Origin: Prevotella sp.
GTDB taxonomy: Bacteria; Bacteroidota; Bacteroidia; Bacteroidales; Bacteroidaceae
Length of the DNA: 64,000 bases
Assembly (NCBI GenBank): GCA_017617615.1
Contig: JAFZVV010000009.1
Span: 62,001-126,000, forward strand
Direction: 5' to 3'
Part shown: positions 46,019 to 54,808 of the stretch, one piece after another
Layout of the letters: each line of letters starts with the position of its first letter
How positions within the stretch are numbered: position 1 is the first letter of the stretch
Made by a program: the position numbers and the translations under genes
The notes under the pieces: generated by a model
What the model saw: the letters and a program-made list of their open reading frames with translations, nothing else
Told to the model about the DNA's origin: nothing
The model's database searches: none

Positions 46019-47440
46019 ATGAAAATGAAAGCGATTAAATATTTAGCAATTGTTGCCATGCTGGTGGTATCACAGATGACCATCAGCGCGCAGACCACCG
46101 TCTACAGCTCGCAGCTGGGCCCGATCATCACCGCCCTCAAGGCTGATCCCAGCAATCCCAACGCAGCCAAGGACCTGGTGAAGAACTACGTGAAACTGTA
46201 CAAGAAGAATCCCGAGGCTCTCGTGGCGCTCGGCAATGCCTACTTCACCGCAAAGCAATACGACAAGGCCATCATGTATGCCGACATGGCACTGAAGAAG
46301 AACAAGAACTTCGGTGATGCCTATGTGCTCAAAGGCGACGTGGAGGCACTGAAGGACGATGGTGGCGAGGCCGCCATGTGGTATCAGCAGTCGATGACCC
46401 TCGACCCCACCAACCCCAACGGCTACACCCGCTATGCCAGCATCTACCGCAAGCGCGACCCGAGGACCGTTGAGCAGACCATGGAACTGCTGAAGAAAAA
46501 CGTGCCCAGCTATCCCGCTGATGCAGAGCTCGGTCATATGTTCTGGTCGATGGACCTCAGGAAGGCTTACCAGTACTATCAGCAGACCAACCCCAACACT
46601 ATCGACGAGAGTTTCCTCTATGAGTATGCCCAGGCTGCCTATTACCTTGACAAGAAGGAAGATGCACTCAATCTGAGCAAAATCGGTGTGAAGCGTTTCG
46701 CCGGTGAGGCTTATGAGGAGTACTTCGCCCGTTATGCCCTCTACAGCGCTGTCGACCTCGACCAAGTAGACCAGGCTGCCCAGTTCGTGCAGACATTGAA
46801 GAGCTCGAAGCAAGACCTGGTGACGAAGGACTACCTCTATCTGGGTAGGATTGCCGCCAGCAAGGGACAGTTCAACGAGGCTATTGACAACTACAAGAAG
46901 TCGCTCGACCTCGACGGTGAGAACATCCTGAACTACAAGTACCTGAGCGAGGCCTACAAAGGTCTTGGCGACGAGGCCAAAGCCCTTGAGTTCAGCGAGA
47001 GGTACCTCTCCCTCGACCCGAAGGCTGCTCCCTCCGACTTCGTCAACCTGGCCACCATCTACCTGAACAGGGCAAAGGGTGCCACCGACGGTGCAGAAGA
47101 CTTCACGAAGGCCATGTCTGTCTACGACAGGTTGGCTGAGAAATATCCCACCATTGCCAGTTTCGCCCACCTGCAGCAATGCAAGGCCGGTGTCGACCTC
47201 GAGAAGACCGACTATGTGGAGCTGAAAGGCAAGCAGGTCATCGACGAGCTGAAAGACAAGACCGACCTCAAGGACAGCGAGAAGGGTTACCTCACCGAAG
47301 CCTACCGCATCGTGGGTCTCGCCATCTGGCGCGACAACAAGCGTGGCGTGGAGGCTGCTCGCCCCTACCTGGAGAAACTCATCCAGCTCGACCCCGAGAA
47401 TCCCGTCTCGGTGCAGGCAAAGAAAGCACTTGGGATGTAA
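46019..47440 (+). CDS. TPR-repeat secreted protein of the Ton operon
   Basis: The 473-residue protein has signal peptide MKMKAIKYLAIVAMLVVSQMTISAQ and is otherwise made of tetratricopeptide-like helical pairs. Examples are ALVALGNAYFTAKQYDKAIMYADMALKKN, YLYLGRIAASKGQFNEAIDNYKKSLDL and YKYLSEAYKGLGDEAKALEFSERYL. It probably acts in the periplasm as a scaffold. It is the last gene of the set exbB-exbD-exbD-tonB-pstS-like-TPR, with a 99-nt AT-rich gap before it and a strong terminator after it. Its precise role is unknown. Confidence 0.87.
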   Translation: MKMKAIKYLAIVAMLVVSQMTISAQTTVYSSQLGPIITALKADPSNPNAAKDLVKNYVKLYKKNPEALVALGNAYFTAKQYDKAIMYADMALKKNKNFGDAYVLKGDVEALKDDGGEAAMWYQQSMTLDPTNPNGYTRYASIYRKRDPRTVEQTMELLKKNVPSYPADAELGHMFWSMDLRKAYQYYQQTNPNTIDESFLYEYAQAAYYLDKKEDALNLSKIGVKRFAGEAYEEYFARYALYSAVDLDQVDQAAQFVQTLKSSKQDLVTKDYLYLGRIAASKGQFNEAIDNYKKSLDLDGENILNYKYLSEAYKGLGDEAKALEFSERYLSLDPKAAPSDFVNLATIYLNRAKGATDGAEDFTKAMSVYDRLAEKYPTIASFAHLQQCKAGVDLEKTDYVELKGKQVIDELKDKTDLKDSEKGYLTEAYRIVGLAIWRDNKRGVEAARPYLEKLIQLDPENPVSVQAKKALGM

Positions 47441-47450
47441 ATCCTATACA

Positions 47451-47478
47451 AAATCCCCAGCCCGACGGCTGGGGATTT
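47451..47478 (+). terminator. Intrinsic terminator of the Ton operon
   Basis: AAATCCCCAGCC (47451-47462) pairs perfectly with GGCTGGGGATTT (47467-47478) around a CGAC loop and is followed by a T run. Confidence 0.92.
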
Positions 47479-47746
47479 TTTTATGATGGAAAAGAATAAT
47501 TTCTATTTTCGCATTCGCTTAACTATCGGAAGTTAAAGAGAAGTTAAAGGGAAATCAAAGGGACAGTCCTCTTCATTACCATTCTGGGAAGACTATCCCA
47601 TCTGCATGGCTTCGCCCCTACTATTTATACTCCATCTAACCTTCTTGCGAAAATTGAGTAAATATGAAATTGCCTTAGACATGCTCGTTGAGGCTTGACA
47701 TGAAAAAAGGCGACCATGGGCCGCCTTCGTTTATCGTTTCCTTTTG
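47479..47746. other. Intergenic region, no gene
   Basis: It contains a short doubled GAAGTTAAAG (about 47529-47550) and the ferredoxin terminator at its right end. Nothing else is recognisable. Confidence 0.5.
47707..47727 (-). terminator. Terminator of the ferredoxin gene
   Basis: On the minus strand AAGGCG pairs with CGCCTT across a 9-nt loop and is followed by a T run (complement of the A run at 47703-47708). Confidence 0.7.
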
Positions 47747-47914
47747 TTATGGAAGACTGATAGCCTCTGATGGGCATACATCAGCACAAGTTCCACACTC
47801 AGTGCAAGCATCGGGGTCAATCGAATACTTGTCGCCCTCGGAGATGGCTCCAGCGGGGCACTCGTCAATACATGTACCGCAAGCGATGCAGTCTTCACCA
47901 ATTACATAAGCCAT
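47747..47914 (-). CDS. 2[4Fe-4S] ferredoxin (55 aa)
   Basis: This small gene encodes MAYVIGEDCIACGTCIDECP and so on, 55 residues in all. Two CxxCxxCxxxCP motifs (Cys 9, 12, 15, 19 and Cys 37, 40, 43, 47) define a clostridial-type 2[4Fe-4S] ferredoxin. It would carry low-potential electrons in the cytoplasm, for example to pyruvate:ferredoxin oxidoreductase. A -7 box (TATCTTTGC, complement of 47976-47984) gives it its own promoter and a leader of about 55 nt. The hairpin at 47707-47727 ends it. Confidence 0.95.
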   Translation of the reverse strand: MAYVIGEDCIACGTCIDECPAGAISEGDKYSIDPDACTECGTCADVCPSEAISLP

Positions 47915-48092
47915 AATTCAAAATATTTTCGTTAATACTATTTTCTAATATAGGACGTACCTATTTTTAATCGCTGCAAAGATACATTTTTATTCTCATA
48001 TACCTACAATTAGGTAGGGAATTTTTTACTATTTAGATATTATCAAAATAAGGGCAAATGCAATAACGTTGGACAAACGCCGTTATTATAAT

Positions 48093-48839
48093 ATGAACCA
48101 CCGTTTGATTCCACTTCTGCTGGCAATGATGTCCGTCATTCCTGTCTTCTCTCAGGACAGGAAGGTGGAAAACCGGCCTTACATCGACCTGAGGCCGTTT
48201 CATTTCGGTGTGCTCGTTGGCACGCACCTCCAGGACATCGAGATGCTGAACGTGGGACCGCAGATGGTGGAGCTCGAAGACGGTACCATGGCCGAGAAAC
48301 TGATATCATGCGACCAGGACCGCTGGGACGCCGGCTTCAACGTGGGCGTGCTGGGCGAGTTGCGCCTAAACACCTATTTCCAGTTGCGCCTGGCTCCTAC
48401 GATGTATTTCGGCACACGTCACATCACCTTCCTCAACCACACCGACATGACTGCCGACGGGCGCCATCTCGAGGAGCACCAATTCATGAAGACGGCATAC
48501 ATTGCCACCCCCATCAACCTCATCTTCGCCTCCCCCCGCTTCAACAATCACCGTCCCTACATGATGTTGGGCATTGACCCGATGATCAACCTCTCGGGCA
48601 AAGACAACGATTACGTCAAGTTGAAGCGCTACGACGTGTTTGTGGAAGTGGGTGTGGGCTGCGACTTCTATCTGCCCTTCTTCAAGCTCCGTCCCGAACT
48701 GAAGTTCATGTACAGTCTTACCAACAGCCTCGACACCGACCATGTGAACCACATGAAGAACAAGAACATGATCATGTATGCCAATTCGGTGAAGGAGACA
48801 CGCACCAAGCTCATCGCACTGACGTTTTATTTCGAGTAA
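48093..48839 (+). CDS. porT: Type IX secretion protein PorT family
   Basis: The 248-residue protein has signal peptide MNHRLIPLLLAMMSVIPVFSQ, then the PorT-type opening RPYIDLRPFHFGVLVGTHLQDIE. Repeating amphipathic strands of a small beta-barrel follow (LRLNTYFQLRLAPTMYFGTRH ... KLIALTFYFE). PorT is required for type IX secretion in Porphyromonas. Its presence agrees with the sorting-tailed proteins elsewhere in this window. I chose ATG 48093. The frame is open to 48069, but the ATG directly precedes the signal peptide. A more general outer membrane beta-barrel protein is the alternative. Confidence 0.85.
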   Translation: MNHRLIPLLLAMMSVIPVFSQDRKVENRPYIDLRPFHFGVLVGTHLQDIEMLNVGPQMVELEDGTMAEKLISCDQDRWDAGFNVGVLGELRLNTYFQLRLAPTMYFGTRHITFLNHTDMTADGRHLEEHQFMKTAYIATPINLIFASPRFNNHRPYMMLGIDPMINLSGKDNDYVKLKRYDVFVEVGVGCDFYLPFFKLRPELKFMYSLTNSLDTDHVNHMKNKNMIMYANSVKETRTKLIALTFYFE

Positions 48840-48896
48840 GTTTTTTTCAATACAGCGAGACAGAGGGGCGGGGAAAATGTGAGCCGCTGTACGAAC

Positions 48897-49739
48897 CTAT
48901 TTCTTCTTCAGGTCGATGGTGATTTTCCCAATCCAGACACCGTTTTTCCCATTTTGGTCTACGGGGATAAGTTTCCCGTCGAGGTTGGCAACATGCTCCA
49001 GTTGCGTGAAATAAGTATGGGAGTGTCCTCCCAGCACCAGGTCGATGTTACGCGAAGCAGCGATAATAGCCTGGTCACCTAAGCCACCTTCTATCCATCC
49101 CAGGTGCGAAATACAGATTACCAAGTCGCATTTCTTCTTCTCCTTGAGCAGTGTAGCCACCTCATTGGCCTTTGCCACAGGGTCGAGATACCTCACACCC
49201 TTGCACGTGTTCTTGCCAACGAGTCCCTCTAATTGTGGGGATAGTCCGAATACCCCTATCTTCACTCCTTTGCGCTTGATGATGACGTAGGGTTTTACCA
49301 GTCCTTCCACGGGTGTACCCGTGAAGTCATAGTTGGCACATACAATCGGGAAATTGGCTTTTCTGAAGAGCCTCGCCATGTTTTCCAGCCCATAGTCGAA
49401 CTCATGGTTGCCTACAGTTGCCGCATCAAGACCCATCCTGTTCATCAGTCCAATTTCCACGTCACCCTTGAAGAGCGTGTAGAATGGTGAGCCCTGACTG
49501 AAATCGCCACTGTCGAAGTAAAGCAGGTCGGGGTCTTCCTCACGCTGTTCCTTCATGAATTCCAGTCTTCTGAGGTAGCCACCTCTCCCGGCAATCTCCT
49601 TGTCTGAGAGATTCTCGTTGAGCGGCATAATGCAACTATGCGTGTCGTTGGTGTGCAGTATCACCAGTCTTTTGTCTTGCGCCTCTGTTGCCATCGCCAT
49701 CAAAGAGCACAAGCAAACAGTCATGATATATCGCTTCAT
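48897..49739 (-). CDS. Metallophosphatase, 5'-nucleotidase N-terminal domain only
   Basis: The 280-residue protein has signal peptide MKRYIMTVCLCSLMAMATEA. The metallophosphoesterase motifs of the 5'-nucleotidase/UshA N-domain are present: VILHTNDTHS, FDSGDFSQGS, VGNHEFDYG, CISHLGW and LGGHSHTYF. The C-terminal substrate-binding domain is missing and is encoded by the gene just upstream. The enzyme would be periplasmic or surface-located and hydrolyse nucleotides, presumably together with that partner. Its start is 4 nt from the partner's stop, so the two are translationally coupled. Confidence 0.92.
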   Translation of the reverse strand: MKRYIMTVCLCSLMAMATEAQDKRLVILHTNDTHSCIMPLNENLSDKEIAGRGGYLRRLEFMKEQREEDPDLLYFDSGDFSQGSPFYTLFKGDVEIGLMNRMGLDAATVGNHEFDYGLENMARLFRKANFPIVCANYDFTGTPVEGLVKPYVIIKRKGVKIGVFGLSPQLEGLVGKNTCKGVRYLDPVAKANEVATLLKEKKKCDLVICISHLGWIEGGLGDQAIIAASRNIDLVLGGHSHTYFTQLEHVANLDGKLIPVDQNGKNGVWIGKITIDLKKK

Positions 49740-49743
49740 TTCC

Positions 49744-50508
49744 TTATTCCTCCACTATTATCCGTCCTTCCACAGCGCTCTCCACCAACTGTCCGGCAGC
49801 AGTGCGCTCCTTGATGTATTTCATCATCAGTTCACGTGTTAGTGCATCGTCCGAAGGGATAATCCTCACGTCGGTGCTACTCTTGAAAGCCACCATCCCG
49901 TTGTTGCCTTGCGAGACATAGTCGACTGTCGCCACACGGTAGGATGCTGTAGGGTCGATTTCCCTCCCTCCGATGGTGGCATGCCTGAGCTGGCGGTTGG
50001 CCGTGATTACCATACGCACTTCCCGGCTTACTCCCTCGCCTCCCCTACTGGCAATCTGGCTCATCAGTTCGAGCACTTTCTCGCCAGAGAGGGTAAGGAA
50101 ACACACCTTGTTCTCGAAAGGTGCCACGCTGTACACATCACCAATGGTGATGTCACCCTGTGCCAGTGAGGCCCTTATCCCCCCGAGATTGTATATGCCG
50201 AAATCAGGTTTCTCACCATAGAATTTACCCGACCACACCAGCACGTCGGGCAGCAGGTTACCCAAAGGACTCTCAGGGCGCTCCACAGTCAAGGGAAAAG
50301 GCGTCCGCCCCAGCACCGACGACATCAGCTCGCCAACCTTCGTCATGTACGGATCCATGAAACTCGCCACCTCAGCAGACATGGGCTTGTCGTACGACTT
50401 ATCCACCAACAAGCGTGTGCGTGTGACTTGACTTACGGCATAGTGCGTGGTACATGCCGATAAAGCCATGACCGCCACCATTACCAAAAACAAAGACTTC
50501 AATCTCAT
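49744..50508 (-). CDS. 5'-nucleotidase C-terminal domain lipoprotein
   Basis: The 254-residue lipoprotein has lipobox LSAC (Cys19). The 5'-nucleotidase C-terminal domain is clear: ESPLGNLLPDVLVW, DFGIYNLGGIRASLAQGDITIGDVYSVAPFENKVCFLTLSGEKVLELMSQIASRGGEGVS, YRVATVDYVSQGNNG. The metallophosphatase N-domain comes from the next gene, so the usual domain order is reversed in the operon. ATG 50508 begins the lipoprotein signal. The frame is open to 50616 but that is upstream DNA. Confidence 0.9.
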   Translation of the reverse strand: MRLKSLFLVMVAVMALSACTTHYAVSQVTRTRLLVDKSYDKPMSAEVASFMDPYMTKVGELMSSVLGRTPFPLTVERPESPLGNLLPDVLVWSGKFYGEKPDFGIYNLGGIRASLAQGDITIGDVYSVAPFENKVCFLTLSGEKVLELMSQIASRGGEGVSREVRMVITANRQLRHATIGGREIDPTASYRVATVDYVSQGNNGMVAFKSSTDVRIIPSDDALTRELMMKYIKERTAAGQLVESAVEGRIIVEE

Positions 50509-50626
50509 AGGAAAATGTTTTTGCGAAAATACGCATTTTTCCACGAAGTAAGCGGCATGGAGCGTAAAAAAATCGCTGTCGGGAAAAAATATTCCCCTTA
50601 AGTGTCTGTAAATCAAAAAAAAGTAT

Positions 50627-50635
50627 TACCTTTGC
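50627..50635 (+). promoter_or_regulatory. Probable -7 box of rplS
   Basis: TACCTTTGC (50627-50635) matches the consensus. The nearest -33-like element is TCTG at 50605-50608 with an 18-nt spacer. The leader of about 85 nt before rplS could hold a regulatory structure, but none is obvious. Confidence 0.5.
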
Positions 50636-50725
50636 ACCGCTTTTCCGCGTAATCGCTGACAGGAAGAAGAGTAGCCTAGTTATGTTGCGTGCGAAATGAC
50701 AACCAATATTTAACAGTTAAGCACA

Positions 50726-51091
50726 ATGGATTTAATTAAAGTTGCTGAAGAAGCATTTGCTACTGGCAATCAGTTCCCGGAGTTTCATCCTGGCGACACC
50801 ATCACCGTGGCCTACAAGATTATTGAGGGAAACAAGGAGCGTATCCAGCTCTACCGTGGTGTGGTAATCCGCATTTCCGGTCATGGCGACAAGAAGCGTT
50901 TCACCGTCCGCAAGATGTCGGGCACTGTAGGTGTGGAGCGTATCTTCCCCATCGAATCACCCAACATCGCCAGCATCGAGGTGAACAAACGCGGTAAGGT
51001 GCGTCGCGCCAAGCTGTATTACCTGCGCAAGCTCACTGGCAAGAAGGCCCGCATCAAGGAGAAGAGAACTCCCATGCAGCCGAAGGCTTAA
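50726..51091 (+). CDS. rplS: Ribosomal protein bL19
   Basis: The 121-residue protein is a standard bL19. It has [33 protein letters not shown], the [47 protein letters not shown] block, and a basic tail. It lies at the subunit interface of the ribosome. A strong terminator follows at 51147, so it is probably monocistronic. Confidence 0.98.
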   Translation: MDLIKVAEEAFATGNQFPEFHPGDTITVAYKIIEGNKERIQLYRGVVIRISGHGDKKRFTVRKMSGTVGVERIFPIESPNIASIEVNKRGKVRRAKLYYLRKLTGKKARIKEKRTPMQPKA

Positions 51092-51146
51092 TCACCGGTC
51101 ATTCGCCATCGCTCTTTCCGAAGCCCGGCGATTGTCCATCAGAAAT

Positions 51147-51176
51147 AAAGGGGTTTCACATGCTGAAACCCCTTTT
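51147..51176 (+). terminator. Intrinsic terminator after rplS
   Basis: AAAGGGGTTTCA (51147-51158) pairs with TGAAACCCCTTT (51164-51175) around a 5-nt loop, with further T residues after. Confidence 0.9.
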
Positions 51177-51227
51177 CTGTTTTCATTATCCGATTATCCA
51201 CGTCAAACCAACCATACCCAAACCATC

Positions 51228-52409
51228 ATGAAAGAGTTAGCATTGAAATATGGTTGCAACCCCAACCAGAAACCCTCACGTATCTTCATGGAAGAGGGCG
51301 AATTGCCCCTTGAAGTACTCAACGGCCGTCCTGGCTACATCAATTTCCTCGATGCCCTGAACAGCTGGCAGCTGGTGAAGGAGATGAAGCAAGCCACCGG
51401 CCTGCCCTCCGCTGCCAGTTTCAAGCACGTGTCGCCCGCCGGTGCCGCTGTGGGACTTCCCCTGAGCGATACACTAAAGAAGGTGTATTTCGTCGACGAC
51501 ATCCGCGAGGAACTCTCTCCCATCGCCTGTGCCTATGCCCGTGCCCGTGGTGCCGACCGCATGAGCAGTTACGGCGACTTCGTGGCACTGAGCGACACCT
51601 GTGATGCCGTCACCGCCACACTCTTGAAACGTGAGGTGAGCGATGGTGTCATTGCCCCCGACTACACCCCCGAGGCGTTGGAAATTCTGCGTGCCAAGCG
51701 CAAGGGCACCTACAATGTCATCAAGATAGCCCCCACCTACCAGCCCGCTCCCATCGAGCGCAAGCAAGTGTTCGGCATCACCTTCGAGCAGGGGCGCAAC
51801 GAGATACGCCTCGACGACCCTGCGCTGTTTGAGAATATCCCCACGCAGTGCAAGACCTTCACCGACGAGGCCCGCCGCGACCTCATCATCGCCCTTATCA
51901 CGCTGAAATACACACAGAGCAACAGCGTGTGCTATGTAAAGGACGGTCAGGCCATCGGCATCGGTGCCGGCCAGCAGAGCCGCATCCACTGCACCCGTCT
52001 CGCCGGCAACAAGGCCGATATCTGGTGGCTTCGCCAGCATCCGAAGGTGATGGGTCTGCCCTTCGTCCCCGGCATCCGCCGTGCCGACCGCGACAACACC
52101 ATCGATGTGTATATCAGCGAAGACCATGACGACGTGCTCCGCGACGGCACCTGGCAACAGTTCTTCACCGAGCGCCCCGAGGTACTCACCCTGGAGGAGA
52201 AGAAAGCCTGGATAGCACAGAACACGAAGGTTTCCTTGGGCAGTGATGCCTTCTTCCCCTTCGGCGACAACATCGAACGTGCCCACAAGAGCGGGGTGGA
52301 GTATATCGCCCAGGCTGGCGGTTCGGTGCGCGATGACAACGTGATAGAGACCTGCGACAAATACGGTATCGCCATGGCATTCATCGGCGTGCGTCTGTTC
52401 CACCATTAA
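51228..52409 (+). CDS. AICAR formyltransferase domain of PurH as a stand-alone protein
   Basis: The 393-residue protein matches the transformylase half of PurH: LALKYGCNPNQKPSRIF, GYINFLDALNSWQLVKEM, AASFKHVSPAGAAVG, CAYARARGADRMSSYGDFVALSD, LKYTQSNSVCYVKDGQAIGIGAGQQSRIHCTRLAGNKAD, KVSLGSDAFFPFGDNI and IAQAGGSVRDD. It converts AICAR to formyl-AICAR. The cyclohydrolase half is encoded separately at 26505. ATG 51228 is chosen because the frame upstream runs through the rplS terminator. Confidence 0.93.
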   Translation: MKELALKYGCNPNQKPSRIFMEEGELPLEVLNGRPGYINFLDALNSWQLVKEMKQATGLPSAASFKHVSPAGAAVGLPLSDTLKKVYFVDDIREELSPIACAYARARGADRMSSYGDFVALSDTCDAVTATLLKREVSDGVIAPDYTPEALEILRAKRKGTYNVIKIAPTYQPAPIERKQVFGITFEQGRNEIRLDDPALFENIPTQCKTFTDEARRDLIIALITLKYTQSNSVCYVKDGQAIGIGAGQQSRIHCTRLAGNKADIWWLRQHPKVMGLPFVPGIRRADRDNTIDVYISEDHDDVLRDGTWQQFFTERPEVLTLEEKKAWIAQNTKVSLGSDAFFPFGDNIERAHKSGVEYIAQAGGSVRDDNVIETCDKYGIAMAFIGVRLFHH

Positions 52410-52421
52410 TGCGCCATCGTC

Positions 52422-52622
52422 ATGAGTAAAGGCGACGATATTGACAGCATCATCCAGGAAGGCATCGTCTGGGGACGTGGCGCCAGGAACGAGGCGCCCA
52501 AGAGCCAGAAGACCAAGACGAAGGCCAAGAAAAAGGCCTACATCACCGGAGCCCATGGCAGCGGTAGCGCCCGACAGAAAGCCAAATATCGTGCTGCGCG
52601 CGCGAATCGGCATAAGAAATGA
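52422..52622 (+). CDS. Small basic protein of unknown function (66 aa)
   Basis: The 66-residue frame follows the AICAR transformylase by 12 nt. It starts with an acidic stretch (MSKGDDIDSIIQEGIVWG) and becomes strongly basic (KTKTKAKKKAYITG, ARQKAKYRAARANRHKK). This charge pattern suggests binding to nucleic acid or ribosome. A hairpin terminator follows 6 nt after the stop, which supports a real gene. I recognise no family. Confidence 0.55.
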   Translation: MSKGDDIDSIIQEGIVWGRGARNEAPKSQKTKTKAKKKAYITGAHGSGSARQKAKYRAARANRHKK

Positions 52623-52628
52623 AAAATC

Positions 52629-52663
52629 AATCCCCTTTCCTCCATGCGGAGAGAAAGGGGATT
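52629..52663. terminator. Terminator between convergent genes
   Basis: AATCCCCTTTC (52629-52639) pairs with GAAAGGGGATT (52653-52663), with an inner CTCC/GGAG stem. It lies between the 66-aa gene and the minus-strand pgeF stop and can serve both. Confidence 0.85.
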
Positions 52664-52693
52664 TACTTTTCTATGGGGTTACGAAAATTTCTC

Positions 52694-53476
52694 CTACCTG
52701 ACCATCATTCCCGAGAAGATGCGACCAGAGTCGACACCCATGCGGCGTGCGGAGAAGAAGTCGTGATGGTGGGTATAGGTACAGATGCCGGCAACGTGGA
52801 TATGGGCCTCGGGCACGCCCATCTCCATGAGTTGGATTCGGTTGCACTCCCAGAGGTCGATGTGCCATTTCCCGTATCTGCGAGCGATATGCTGCATATC
52901 GAAGTCAGCCTGCACGAACAGCTCGTATACCTCGTCGCCTACCTCGAAACACTCCAAGGAGATGCCTGGGCCGATGACCGCCTGGAGTTGCTGGGATGAC
53001 GTACCATAAGCCTGTGCCATAGAAACCATCGCCTTTTGCACGATGCGCTTTGCCGTCCCCCGCCATCCCGCATGTACGGCACAGCAAGCGTGGTGCGCAG
53101 CATCGTAGAGCAACACGGGGATACAGTCGGCAGTGGAGACGCCGATGCACACACCGACGAGGTCGGTCATCACGGCATCCTTTCCCTCCAGACTGAAAAA
53201 CTTCTCTGCCGGACTCAACGACTCCAGCCATTGCCTGTCGATGGTTTCCACCTTGTCGCCGTGAACCTGATGGGGATAAACAAGATGATACCTGTCTACA
53301 CCCAACAACTGGCACAACGCCTCGCGGTTGGCCTCGATGTCGTCGGGATTGTCGCCACAATAGTAATTGATGTTGAACGACGCGTAGTTGCCTTTCCCCA
53401 CCCCACCATGGCGGGTGGTGCTGAAGGCCATTACCCCCGGCCCCATGTCATACTCGTGAAGAACAGGCTGTATCAT
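52694..53476 (-). CDS. pgeF: Peptidoglycan editing factor / laccase-domain protein
   Basis: The 260-residue DUF152/YfiH-type protein has [44 protein letters not shown] and [31 protein letters not shown] follows, and [11 protein letters not shown] is at the end. The Cys and His residues of these motifs bind zinc or copper. The family removes misincorporated L-Ser from peptidoglycan precursors and also has purine nucleoside phosphorylase-like activity. Its ATG overlaps the obgE stop by 4 nt (ATGA). Confidence 0.93.
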   Translation of the reverse strand: MIQPVLHEYDMGPGVMAFSTTRHGGVGKGNYASFNINYYCGDNPDDIEANREALCQLLGVDRYHLVYPHQVHGDKVETIDRQWLESLSPAEKFFSLEGKDAVMTDLVGVCIGVSTADCIPVLLYDAAHHACCAVHAGWRGTAKRIVQKAMVSMAQAYGTSSQQLQAVIGPGISLECFEVGDEVYELFVQADFDMQHIARRYGKWHIDLWECNRIQLMEMGVPEAHIHVAGICTYTHHHDFFSARRMGVDSGRIFSGMMVR

Positions 53477-54633
53477 TGTTCGTCTTCGTATTCGAAATCG
53501 TCGAGAAGTTCGATGTCATCCTCGTCCACCATTTCGATGCTGCCGTCCTCGCCCTCGTCCTGCATCTCCAGGACAAAGCGAGACATGTCCTTGTCACGGT
53601 GCACCAGTGTATCCTCCGACATGATGTTCTGCAGTTTGTTACTTTCGCTGTTGAGCTCTGTCCACAGTACGTTTTTCAGTTCCTCCAGCCCCTGTCCGGT
53701 GACCGACGAGATGAACACCACCTGCACGCCATCGGGCAGCGTGTCGCGCAACATGTCGATGAGTTCGTCGTCGAGCAGGTCGCATTTCGTCACCGCCAGC
53801 ACACGGTGCTTGTCGAGCATTTCGGGATTGAACTTCCCCAGTTCGTTGAGCAGCACCTCATACTCGTGTTTGATGTCGTCGGTATCGCCTGGCACCATGA
53901 ACAACAGGAGCGAGTTGCGCTCGATATGACGGAGGAAGCGCAGTCCCAGTCCCTTTCCTTCACTTGCCCCCTCGATGATGCCCGGAATGTCTGCCATCAC
54001 GAACGACTGGCGGTCATGGTAGCCCACGATGCCCAGTGACGGCTCAAGCGTGGTAAAGGGATAGTTGGCGATTTTCGGACGTGCACTCGAGAGTGCGGAG
54101 AGCAGTGTCGACTTCCCCGCATTGGGGAATCCCACCAGTCCCACGTCGGCGAGGAGTTTCAGTTCGAGTATCACTGTCATCTCCTGCATCGGCTCTCCCG
54201 GCTGCGCGTATTTCGGTGCCTGGTTCGTGGCCGAGCGGAACTGAAAGTTGCCCAGTCCACCGCGCCCGCCCTTGAGCAGGCACACCACCTGTCCGTCGTA
54301 CGACACGTCGCACACGAATTTCCCCGTCTCAGCATTATACACCACAGTGCCACATGGCACGTCGATATACTCGTCCTTTCCTTTTGAGCCATGGCATTTG
54401 TCACGCCCGCCGTTACCTCCATGCTGTGCGAACACATGCCGCTGGTACTTCAGGTGGAGCAATGTCCAGAAGTTATGGTTACCTCGGAGATAGACACTTC
54501 CGCCATCCCCTCCGTCACCCCCGTCGGGACCGCCATTAGGGTTGTATTTCACATGTTTCAGGTGCATGGACCCCCTGCCACCCTTTCCTGAGCGGCAGCA
54601 GATCTTTACATAGTCTACAAAATTCGATTCCAT
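53473..54633 (-). CDS. obgE: GTPase Obg
   Basis: The 386-residue protein has the glycine-rich Obg domain ([35 protein letters not shown]). The G domain has GFPNAGKST (G1), [11 protein letters not shown] (G2), [16 protein letters not shown] (G3) and TKCD (G4). The acidic tail ends in many Asp/Glu. It takes part in 50S assembly and stringent response. ATG 54633 begins [11 protein letters not shown]. The frame is open to 54777, but that region is intergenic. It sits between hpt-adk and pgeF in a conserved minus-strand order. Confidence 0.95.
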   Translation of the reverse strand: MESNFVDYVKICCRSGKGGRGSMHLKHVKYNPNGGPDGGDGGDGGSVYLRGNHNFWTLLHLKYQRHVFAQHGGNGGRDKCHGSKGKDEYIDVPCGTVVYNAETGKFVCDVSYDGQVVCLLKGGRGGLGNFQFRSATNQAPKYAQPGEPMQEMTVILELKLLADVGLVGFPNAGKSTLLSALSSARPKIANYPFTTLEPSLGIVGYHDRQSFVMADIPGIIEGASEGKGLGLRFLRHIERNSLLLFMVPGDTDDIKHEYEVLLNELGKFNPEMLDKHRVLAVTKCDLLDDELIDMLRDTLPDGVQVVFISSVTGQGLEELKNVLWTELNSESNKLQNIMSEDTLVHRDKDMSRFVLEMQDEGEDGSIEMVDEDDIELLDDFEYEDEQ

Positions 54634-54808
54634 TGTTATTCCGGCCCTCGGCCGATTGATAATTATGCGTTGCTTGAATGTCGGTTGCGCCTCAGCATAC
54701 CAAGAGCAAGCATTTGCCTGCATTCTGCCTGCACGACATTCCCTTACCCATCCCTGGTTTGCGCCATGGATGGGCAAGGCTTCAATAATGAATCTTCACG
54801 AATGTGAA
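54634..54808. repeat. Intergenic region with a possible eroded repeat copy
   Basis: Bases about 54660-54765 weakly resemble the promoter-carrying repeat on the plus strand (GGTTGCGCCTCAGCATACCA, then GCATTCTGCCTGCACGACATT where intact units have GCATTGTGCTCGCCTTTCACTATATT). The -7 box is lost. I am unsure this is homology rather than chance. Confidence 0.25.

Noticed and set aside
48069..48092. Upstream TTG start for porT
   Set aside because: It would place charged residues before the signal peptide; ATG 48093 gives a clean signal sequence.
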